This document shows, one piece after another, positions 56,374 to 64,000 of a stretch of DNA of 64,000 bases (within the stretch, counting starts at the first letter, position 1; each line of letters opens with the position of its first letter). A model generated the notes under the pieces. The model ran no database searches, was not told the DNA's origin, and saw only the letters and a program-made list of their open reading frames with translations. This stretch comes from Myotis daubentonii (taxonomy: Eukaryota > Chordata > Mammalia > Chiroptera > Vespertilionidae). The stretch is from assembly GCF_963259705.1 (NCBI RefSeq), contig NC_081844.1, positions 46,795,501 to 46,859,500 of the forward strand, read 5' to 3'. The position numbers and the translations under genes were made by a program.

Positions 56374-56406
<33 letters not shown>
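56038..56406 (+). other. HAL1 3' UTR with G-rich tract, AATAAA and poly(A)
   Basis: Only about 340 bases separate the ORF1 stop from the poly(A). Purine/G-rich text at 56200-56335 has several GGG runs capable of a G-quadruplex, as in other L1 3' UTRs. AATAAA is at 56363-56368; the A run starts at 56378. The absence of endonuclease, reverse transcriptase and cysteine-rich domains is complete, not a visible point deletion. Confidence 0.85.
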
Positions 56407-56410
<4 letters not shown>

Positions 56411-56683
56411 ATTTTACAAAAATAAATAAATCTATCGATGGGTGATTTAAAGAACATAGAATAAAATATTTGGTATATTTGCGCTCCCCTTTCTCCGCAT
56501 AGCACTGATGACAACGTCTCCCCAGGCTACTTCAGAGAGTGGTCCCTGTGCTGACTGGTGTTAAGGGCAGTAAGCAGTTAACTCTGTGGTGTGATTCATG
56601 GATGCCAGGCAAGCTGGGGTGCCTTTCCAAACCCTCCACGTGTGTGGACTGATGTCTGACATGCCAAATGCTTTATACCTCAG

Positions 56684-57045
56684 ATCAGAGGTTCTAAGCA
56701 GGAGTGTCCTTCAGCATTTTAAAATACTCTATTAAAAAGTACAGATGTGCCCTAACCGGTTTGGCTCAGTGGATAGAGCATCAGCCTGCGGACTGAAGGG
56801 TCCCAGGTTTGATTCCGGTCAAGGGCATGTACCTTGGTTACGGGCACATCCCCAGTAGGTAGTGTGCAGGAGGCAGCTGATAGATGTTTCTCTCTCATTG
56901 ATGTTTCTAACTCTCTATCCCTCTCCCTTCCTCTCTGTAAAAAAATCAATAAAATATATATTTTTTTTAAAAAGTACAGATGTCCAGGACCCACCTAGAA
57001 TTGCTGAATCAGAATATTTGGAGATTGGATAAAGTGTGTGTGAAA
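56684..57045 (+). repeat. MER5-type hAT relic split by a SINE
   Basis: CAGAGGTTCTAAGCAGGAGT before the SINE and CCAGGACCCACCTAGAATTG, TGAATCAGAATATTTGGAGA after it are the two halves of one MER5-type element. Confidence 0.7.
56749..56966 (+). mobile_element. Ves-type SINE, well preserved
   Basis: GCCCTAACCGGTTTGGCTCA, box A TGGCTCAGTGGATAGAGC, box B GGTTTGATTCCGGTCAAGG, CCCCAGTAGGTAGTGTGCAG, TTTCTCTCTCATTGATGTTT, AATCAATAAAATATATA. A perfect 17-bp duplication TTAAAAAGTACAGATGT flanks it (56732-56748 and 56967-56983) and is made of MER5 text. Confidence 0.96.
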
Positions 57046-57514
57046 ACTTTGGTCTCTACTAAATACTAGTCCCTCTCCCCATCCTGTTCACACTCTTAGC
57101 AGAGTTCTCAGCTAAAGTCATTTTCAAGTATTTGTATTTTAGGGTGAATTATCTGAAAGCAGGTCTGAGGAGGTAATGAAGAGTCCATCAGTATAACTGT
57201 GGAAAGACCGAAGTACAATTGCAGAAAAGGGTGGATCTCATGTCTAGATCTGGCAGAAACCTATGAGAAAATAAAATATTATAGGACTTAACAAAGTCAG
57301 CTAGCCCTCAGCTTATTTTATTTTTACAACGTAACTATAAAACAGTAAATTTCTGTAACAGTTTGAAAGACTTTTTAAAAATTTACAAACTAGAGGGAAA
57401 ATAAAAGTCAAGTAGAAAAATTATAAAAAGGTCCCTTACCCACAAACAAACATCAATAGAGAAAGATAATATTTTATAGTACTTAACAGTATTTACAAAG
57501 CAATACACTGTTTT
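57046..57514. other. Non-genic stretch
   Basis: No gene or repeat recognised. Confidence 0.4.
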
Positions 57515-57720
57515 ACAGTATTTACAAACCACCTTTTACATATACCATGTCATTTAAGCATCAGAACAATCCTATTGTTCTGTAGAACTAGGTGTAAGCC
57601 ATGATTACTACTATTTTACAGATGAGGGAACTCCAAGAGCTTAAGTGGCTTTGTCAGATACCATCAGCAGGATGCAAGTCTATACTTGAATCTATTTGTC
57701 TAATGTTAAATGGTCCACTT
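57515..57720 (-). repeat. MIR SINE
   Basis: TACCATGTCATTTAAGCATC, ATGATTACTACTATTTTACA, GATGAGGGAACTCCAAGAGC and CAGCAGGATGCAAGTC are MIR in antisense. Confidence 0.8.
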
Positions 57721-58134
57721 ACTAAATCACAGCACTCCCTGGAAAATAAATAGTGTTTGATTGATTAAGGCACCATTCCTGTCTTTGCAACCTAACAATG
57801 AAAATATATGAGCAATGTCTTTCTCAAAGGAAAAACATTCCTCTTAGGCCTCTCCTCAAACCCTTGAGGATCTCTTGCTAATTGCATCTTTGGTGGGCTC
57901 CAAACCTCATGCATGGAGAACTTTGCTTGCTCTTCTGAAATTCATTGGTATTGCAGGAAGCTGGGGATTGTGTCAGGCCCTCTCTTGTTCCCATGTCATT
58001 CTGGCTTAGGGAAGATCTCTTTGACTAATATCAGCTAGTGTTCCAAACTAAACTGAGGCACCAGTGGCCTCCAATCTTGGATTTTCAGATTTATCTTGGG
58101 AGTTCCAGTATATGCAATCCATTTATGGCCAAGA

Positions 58135-58625
58135 TGAGATCAAGGTCAACATTTAATGTTTTGACTTTGTTTGTTTTTTCTGCTCAAGCTTCTATCTCTC
58201 TCTCTTTTATTTGTATCAGTCTAGCAAAATATCTATTGACTGTGTTGATCTTTACAGAGAACTAACACTTAGTTTTATTGATTTTTCTCTAATGTTATCT
58301 TATTTCTCTTTTGCTGCTTTTGCCCCGGTTTTATTATTTTCATCTTCCTCTTATTGGCATTGGCTTTGCTGCTCTTGTTTTCCTAGCTTCTTAATGTGGA
58401 AGCTGAGATTATTGATTTTAGATCTTTCTTCCTTTCTAAGTGCTTAAAGTTATAAATTTTCCTCTAACCACAGACTTCTTTCTGTTGTTTATTTTCAATT
58501 TAATTCTGTTGTGGTTGGAGAATATACTTAGCATGATTTTAATCCATTTGAAGCCATTGAAACTTGTTTCATGTTCTACCCTAAAGTGGACATTTTAGAG
58601 TATCTATTGTAGCAACTTTGGATTC
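58135..58625 (-). repeat. Old L1 ORF2 fragment
   Basis: GTATCAGTCTAGCAAAATAT, CTGTGTTGATCTTTACAGAG, TTATTGATTTTAGATCTTTC, AAAGTTATAAATTTTCCTCT and CTGTTGTGGTTGGAGAATAT are antisense ORF2 text in the right order. Frames are broken. Confidence 0.88.
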
Positions 58626-59342
58626 TTTCTTTTCCTTCTTCCTTTTTGTTTTTTAACTGGTTATTGGACTTTTTTTAAAAAGACCTTAACTGGATTTAAA
58701 CTGCAGAATCTATCTGCTTCGTGGGTGCAGTCACTAATGTCTCCACTGTGTTTTTCCATTCTTATGTTTATTTCTTTTCCTAGGTGTTGCCTCCTGTATC
58801 TGGCTAACTACGAGGTTAGCTAATGTCTTGGACAGAAATTTTGTTCAAACACCTTGAGCATATAAGGTTTCCAACTTCTGCCAATTTATCTTATGTGGTT
58901 TGAGAAATGTATTTGAAGTTGCAGCCTGTTCTCAAGTCTCCCTAGGCTTTCTCTTTTAGTTTTGTTTTGCTTTGCTGGGTTCTGCGGGGTCTCTCCTGGA
59001 CACGCATGGACTCGCAGTTGGCCAGTGGGCACGTGGAGAGCTTATCTCAGCACTTCCACGGCTTCCATGTTTCCAGAATCGCCCCATGAAATGTCTGGCC
59101 AGAAGGTTTTTCCTGCCTTTTCCCAAATGAGCCCATTACCACTATTAATTAACGAAGAAGGGGTTTTGCCTCCTACTCTGAACTGAGTCAGCCTGCCCCC
59201 ATTGGCAGCAAAGCCACAGGTGTCGTGCAGAGCCACAACCTGTAAACCTAGAGCTCTTTCCACCCAAGCAAAGACAGGGGGTGTGGGCAGTTCGAGGGAG
59301 GGGGCCAGAGACTCCTGATGTCTTCATTCAAAGCTCTCACAG
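58626..59342. other. Non-genic stretch, part moderately GC-rich
   Basis: 58930-59330 is GC-richer with some CpG but fits no repeat I know. Frames of 60 to 75 codons lack domains. Confidence 0.35.
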
Positions 59343-59529
59343 GCCTGGCTGGTGTGACTCAGTGATTGAGCATCAACCTATGAACCAGGAGATTACGGTT
59401 CGATTCCCAGTCAGGGCACATGCCCAGGTTGTGGGCTCGATCCCTGGTCTAATCAGTGATTCTCTCTCATCATTGATGTTTCTATCTCTCTCTCCCTCTC
59501 CCTTCCTCTCTGAAATCAATATATATATC
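59343..59529 (+). mobile_element. Ves-type SINE
   Basis: GCCTGGCTGGTGTGACTCAG, box B CGGTTCGATTCCCAGTCAGG, CACATGCCCAGGTTGTGGGC, a deletion after GATCCCTGG, TCTCTCATCATTGATGTTTC and AAATCAATATATATA. Flanks AAGCTCTCACAG (59331-59342) and AAGCTCTTACAG (59530-59541) are a 12-bp duplication with one change. Confidence 0.93.
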
Positions 59530-59896
59530 AAGCTCTTACAGTTTTTAGGAATTAATGCTTTCTCAAATAGTTCTAGGCTTTTGGTCATTTTCCAGTGCCT
59601 TGAATTATTGTTTTGACATTTTTTACCAACTTTATACTCTTTTTTAGAGATAAATTGCCAAACTAGTCACACAACTATTATCCCATTGATATGTCATTCT
59701 GCAAAAGGCAAAATAATAAAAACAAAAAAATATGTCAGTGGTTTCCAGGCACTTAGGGTGGAAAGAAGTCCTGATTACAAAGGAGGTACAGGGAAACTTA
59801 TTGGGATGATGGAATTTTCCATAGTTTCATTTTGGCTTGGGCTACATGACTATATGTATTTGTCAAAACTTATAAAACTGTACCCTGAAAAGGGGT

Positions 59897-60098
59897 GCCC
59901 TGCCAATGTGGCTCAGTGGTTGAGCATCGACCTATGAACCAGGAGGTCACAGTTTAATTCCCAGTCTTAGCACATGGGTTGAGGGCTTGATCACCAGTAG
60001 GGGGCCTGCATGAGGCAGCCAATCAATGATTCTCTCTCTTCATTGATGTTTCTCTCTTTCTCTCTTCCTTCTTCTCTGAAATCAATTATATATATATA
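59897..60098 (+). mobile_element. Ves-type SINE, older
   Basis: GCCCTGCCAATGTGGCTCAG, GTTTAATTCCCAGTCTTAGC (decayed box B), GGGGGCCTGCATGAGGCAGC, CTTCATTGATGTTTCTCTCT and AATCAATTATATATATA. No clear target duplication. Confidence 0.9.
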
Positions 60099-60184
60099 GT
60101 TTGAACGGTGAATTTTACTGTAGGTAATGGATACCTTACACAATTTGACTTTACAATAACAAAAATATACTCTGGGGAGTAAGA

Positions 60185-60262
60185 CTACTCAAGTTCAATT
60201 CCCAATTCAGTCTGTGAATATCATTGTGACCTGGGACAAGTTACCTCTGTTTCGTATCCCAA
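60185..60262 (+). repeat. MIR fragment
   Basis: AGTTCAATTCCCAATTCAGT and CATTGTGACCTGGGACAAGT, TACCTCTGTTTC are MIR core text. Confidence 0.6.
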
Positions 60263-60274
60263 CATTACCGAGTA

Positions 60275-60765
60275 CTTATAATAATTGCATTAGTTTCCTA
60301 TTGCTGCCAGAACAAATTACCACAAACTTAGTGGCTTATAAAAACACAAATTTATTATCATATCACTTACTGTCCATTCAAAAGTCCAAAATAGATCTCC
60401 ACAGGCTAAACTTAAAGTGTTGGCAGGGCCATGTCCTTTCTGAGGCTCTTGAGAAAAATCTGTTTCCTTGCCTAGAGGCTGGCTACCTGCATTCTTTGCC
60501 TTGTACCCCTCTTGTACCTGCATTCTTTGGATCTCTCTCTGACTCTGACTTTCTGCCTCCCTCTTTCATATTTAAAAAAAATTCTTGTTGATTACATTGG
60601 GTCCATTCTGGATATTCCAGAATAATCTCCATATTATAAGAGCTGATTAGTATCTTTAGTTTCATCTGGAACCATCCCCATTGCCATGCAGTATAACATG
60701 TAATATAATATATTCACAGGTTCTGGGGATTAGGAACTGGACAACTTTGAGATGCGTAGCACAAC
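60275..60765 (+). repeat. Ancient LTR-like mammalian repeat
   Basis: GCATTAGTTTCCTATTGCTG, ACAAATTACCACAAACTTAG, GTTGGCAGGGCCATGTCCTT, GATTACATTGGGTCCATTCT, ATATTCACAGGTTCTGGGGA form a widely dispersed old mammalian repeat, of the LTR-like kind. I do not assert a family. 27500-27671 carries related text. Confidence 0.55.
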
Positions 60766-61599
60766 ATGGTTTGTGAAGACTAAGTGAGTTATAAATGCAA
60801 AAAAAATAGAATAATACCAGGACATAACAAATACTACATTAGTTCTATCATTATTATCCTTATATCAGGGTCAGACATGGAGTAAGCAGGGTGTGTAGAA
60901 AGTGATGGTAATGCATAGACCGACACAATCCTGCCCTACTCTCAATGAAACTAAATGTGGAAATGTCAATAGAGTAATGGTCACCCAAAGGCAAGTTGTC
61001 ACTAAGCCCTGTATCTCTCTGTCTTTCTGTCCTCGTGTCAAACCTATACATCACCAAATCGCAATACAAGTTAGCCAACTAACTATGTGAAGGAGATTGA
61101 GTTTTGAATCCTATCTAATTTCCTGATCCTCGGGCCATCAACCAGGTGAATAAAGTGACTTTGTCTATCCTGAAAAATGGGCTTATTCTCAGAATTCCCA
61201 TAAAACTCACTGTAACCAGTTTTTATGAATACATAGACATACACAGCCTCGGGCACTGGGGAGTTCTTTGTTACCTCACAGCAGGATACGTCATTCTTAA
61301 GCTTGTGGATGCATGTAGACTGGAACAGGAGTGACCCAGTTGTATTTTTCAAACTTCTAAGAGGTTAGTGATTATTCTCAGTCATTAGTCTCAGTCTATG
61401 GGTATGGAAACCATATAAGCAGAAGAGAACATTAATGATTTAAACCTAGAACCTTTGTTTATTCATTTCTATATGACTGCTGTTCCATGCAATAAAAAAG
61501 ACTTTATTTTTTCAGATGGAAAAAGATATTTATTTCCCGTGTCTTTATTTGGTGCCCTATCAGGTCAGGCAAATATATTTTTATTTAGTAATTATATAG
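60766..61599. other. Non-genic stretch
   Basis: No gene or repeat recognised. Confidence 0.4.
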
Positions 61600-62260
61600 A
61601 GCCATTCCAAAATAACTGAAGTACTTTAAGGCTAATTTGGCTTAGCAAAATCAAGCATTAAAAGGGTATTTGTCGTAAGAAAATAACTTGTGAAAGAAAT
61701 GCAAGTTTACACTATTGAAATAACAGCAAAATTTGAATAAATGTGGGTAATGCAACTGAAGCACTGCTCAGAGGAAATCCTATAGATTTAAATATCTCAT
61801 TAATGCATAAAATAGTCAAATGAATAAATAGCTAAATGAATAAAGCATTTGTCTTGAGCGGTTATAAAAACTAAATAAACTTATGGCAAGTAAATGGGAG
61901 GAATTAATAAATGTAAAAACAGATTTTAATTAATTAAAATTATTAAATTGATAGAATAAGAATAAATCTAAGAATTGTTTTCTCTAAAATACAACAAAAT
62001 AGGTAAGCCATTAATAATTCAAGAAAAAGAGTAAAAGTATAAACACAAAATATTGAAAATGGTTTTGTGGAAATAACTATAGATAGAAAAGACACTAATA
62101 GAATCATGAGAGAATGTTTAGCTCATTATTCTGCTCAGTGACAATGAGAACTTGTATGAAATAAATTATTTTCTGGGAACATATAAATTAAAATTAAACC
62201 CAGCAACACTATACAGTTTTGCCAGACCAATTAGTCTAGGGAAAGGAAACTAGATTGCTG
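61600..62260 (+). repeat. Old L1 ORF2 fragment
   Basis: CTGAAGCACTGCTCAGAGGA, TTAAATATCTCATTAATGCA, AGGAATTAATAAATGTAAAA and TTTTCTGGGAACATATAAAT match the ORF2 text between endonuclease and RT. Heavily decayed. Confidence 0.65.
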
Positions 62261-62479
62261 GCAGACAGCAGTGGGAGGGCAGATTTACATTTTACTGCAT
62301 ATTGTTTCTTTTAAATTTTGTACTCTCTTTGCAATAGCAATTCAAACAAGTAAGTGAGATGTGTTATTAAAGAGATACCAAGAAAATATTTTTTTTAAAA
62401 ATTACTTTGAAATCACCAATGAGTTTATCATAGGCTAAATAATTGGCAAAAGTTAAAAATTTAAGTATTTGTAGGAGGT

Positions 62480-62690
62480 GAGGAGGACAGGAAGAAATTA
62501 ATCAAAGAACATATATGCTTATATACATAGCCTATGGACACAGACAAGAGTGTAGTGAAGGCCTGGGGTGGGCAGAGGGTGGGTAGAGGGGAAGATTGGA
62601 GGCGGGGGAATGAGGGACATCTGTAATACTGTCAAAAATAGATGATAGATAGTTAGATAGAATAATAGTAAATAAAAAATAAATAAAATA
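62480..62690 (+). mobile_element. 5'-truncated L1 3' UTR
   Basis: AATTAATCAAAGAACATATA, TAGCCTATGGACACAGACAA, GTGTAGTGAAGGCCTGGGGT, a G-rich tract, GACATCTGTAATACTGTCAA and an A-rich, simple-repeat tail. It is the same G-rich 3' UTR type as the insertion at 21955 but older. Confidence 0.8.
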
Positions 62691-63511
62691 TTTGTGGTAT
62701 TTTAAGATAACAAATGGCAATAACGGAAACTGGACAGCCATGAAGTCAGAAAGTCTAAAAAAATGCTCATATTTTATTTCAAATGTATTTTATATTCAAA
62801 CACATTAAATCTTTATTCATGCCTGCAATTCTATGCTTTTATAATATTTACTATATTACAGTCTTTGGAAGTAAAACATTGGAAATAATGCCTTTGATGA
62901 GTTGGGATTTCATTTAGAACTCAGAATAATTAGTAGGATGGCAGTGACCACATTTAGGACATATTCCATCATTTTCTCTTTTAAATACCCCAGGATCTCT
63001 AGCTACTAAGGGGCTCAAAAAGTTCACCCAGGAAAATGGGGAATGCATCACGCTGCTGATGTGCTGGGAAGCCTTCCTATGAGAGCACCTTACCAATATG
63101 AGGATCAATTCTAATCTTTGTCTCTCCCTTGAGTACTTTCATTGAGATATTCAATTTAATCTCAAAAGCCATCCACTTAAATTGTCCTTGATATGCCCTT
63201 ATTCACAGATCTCTGGTATACTCTCAGACTTCCATCTACTTGTTCTCAAAAAGCTCTGAATTGTTAAATTGAGGACAATTTTTTCTCCCCAAATCTCTCT
63301 GCACACCTCACTTAACTGAGAGGGACAATTTTATTTTACAACAATCCAACAAAACTTCATAAACCATCTGTATTTCTAGAACAGAATCTCTAATCAGTGG
63401 AGTCATCAAAGATTGCCTTTACTCGGAGGTGAACAATGATTTACTTTGATCATAACATGATCTTGTCAAGAACAACATTTCCCATTGTGTGCTTAAGGAA
63501 TTATATAGGAA
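62691..63511. other. AT-rich stretch
   Basis: No gene or repeat recognised. Confidence 0.4.
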
Positions 63512-64000
63512 CTAGAGGCCCGGTGCACAGAAATTTGTGCATTCAGGGGGGAAGAGGATCCCTCAGCCAGGCCTGTGCCCTCTCACAGTCTGGGACCCCT
63601 CTGGAGATAAGGACCTGCTGGCTTAGGCCTGCTCCTGGGTGGCAGAGGGCAGGCCCAATCCCTAGGTGCAGCCCCTGGTCGGGCTCAGAGCAGGGCTGAT
63701 TGGGGAGTTGGGGCGCCGCCCCTGTCATGCACAGAGCAGGGCGGATTGGGAGGTTGCGATGCCACCCTCAGTCACGCTCAGGGTAAGGCCGATTGGGGGG
63801 TTGGGGAACTGACCCCTGTCACACTCAAGGCAGGGTCAATGGGGAGGTTGCGGCGCCACCCCCTGTCACGCACAGAGCAGAGCCCATCAGGGGGTTGGGG
63901 AGCTCCCCCCTGTCACTCACAGAGTAGGGCTGATAGGGGAGTTGGGGCGCTGCACCCTGTCACACTCAGGGCAGGGCCGATGGGGAGGTTATGGCTCTAC
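63512..64000 (-). mobile_element. Third minisatellite Helitron, cut by window end
   Basis: On the minus strand it ends GGGCCTCTAG at 63512 beside host T, with a hairpin before it (TGCACA/TGTGCA around a short loop). Text from 63535 to 63690 is colinear with the 3' parts of the copies at 11752 and 34038, including CAGGCCCAATCCCTAGGTGC-type sequence. The 47-bp array runs from about 63690 to the edge. Confidence 0.9.
63691..64000 (-). repeat. 47-bp minisatellite, partial (at least 6 units)
   Basis: Units as in the other two Helitrons (CACAGAGCAGGGCGGATTGG, CACTCAGGGCAGGGCCGATG). It continues past the window. Confidence 0.88.

Larger units (their letters stand above)
54483..56406 (+). mobile_element. 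Full-length half-L1 (HAL1-type) retrotransposon
   Basis: A 1.92-kb L1-derived element with a 5' UTR promoter, one ORF (L1 ORF1p) and a G-rich L1-type 3' UTR ending in AATAAA and at least 29 A's, with no ORF2. A perfect 18-bp duplication AAGAATTTTACAAAAATA flanks it (54465-54482 and 56407-56424), at a TT/AA-type L1 endonuclease site. HAL1s are L1 derivatives known to carry ORF1 only and to need ORF2p in trans (established). Intact frame, perfect duplication and uninterrupted poly(A) indicate a recent insertion. Confidence 0.93.

Noticed and set aside
60214..60591. 125-codon frame
   Set aside because: It lies across a MIR fragment and an old LTR-like repeat.
1..64000. Host protein-coding exons or processed pseudogenes
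   Set aside because: I found no frame with a recognisable host domain and no intron-exon pattern. Short exons without homology cues could be missed.

Overview
The window reads as mammalian, intron-like or intergenic DNA with no host gene that I can support. It looks like a vespertilionid bat. Four lineage marks point there together: tRNA-derived Ves-type SINEs (box A, box B, then a C/T-rich tail ending in AATCAATAAAA), HeliBat-type Helitrons (5' TC, 3' hairpin plus CTAG, inserted between A and T), a SPIN-type hAT element, and young L1-related insertions. Bulk sequence is AT-rich. Almost all GC-rich tracts lie inside transposons. Nearly every open frame is short and lies in repeats or chance-open AT-rich DNA; the one convincing protein is an L1-type ORF1p.

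Layout. 1-11750: mostly unassigned AT-rich sequence with an old L2, two SINEs, a 298-bp Helitron and MIR pieces. 11752-13274: a composite Helitron with a 47-bp minisatellite. 13275-27500: L2, MIR and MER5-type relics, a SPIN element, a mariner-type MITE, a second hAT-like element, a short L1 tail, SINEs and a 51-bp micro-insertion. 27500-29430: an old repeat split by two Helitrons fused head to tail. 30070-31440: two old L1 fragments in opposite orientations. 34038-36005: a second copy of the minisatellite Helitron, on the other strand. About 37100-40210: an old L1 (ORF2 to 3' UTR) interrupted by a Helitron and a SINE. 43310-43630: a CpG-rich patch. 45153-45199: a 47-bp L1 micro-insertion. 45815-52389: a complete, very young LTR provirus whose interior has no recognisable gag, pol or env. 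54483-56406: a full-length, apparently young half-L1 (HAL1) with an intact ORF1 and no ORF2. 56407-63511: nested MER5/SINE, MIR, L1 and LTR-like relics. 63512-64000: a third minisatellite Helitron cut by the window edge.

The elements form a chronology. L2, MIR, MER5 and old L1 are the substrate; SPIN, Helitrons and SINEs are inserted into them. The provirus (one difference between 360-bp LTRs) and the HAL1 (perfect 18-bp target duplication, long poly(A), intact ORF) are the youngest. The most notable feature is that several active-looking elements are non-autonomous: the provirus has no enzymes of its own, the HAL1 has no reverse transcriptase, and the Helitrons encode no Rep/helicase. All must have been mobilised in trans. 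Family names rest on recognition by eye, not on a database search.
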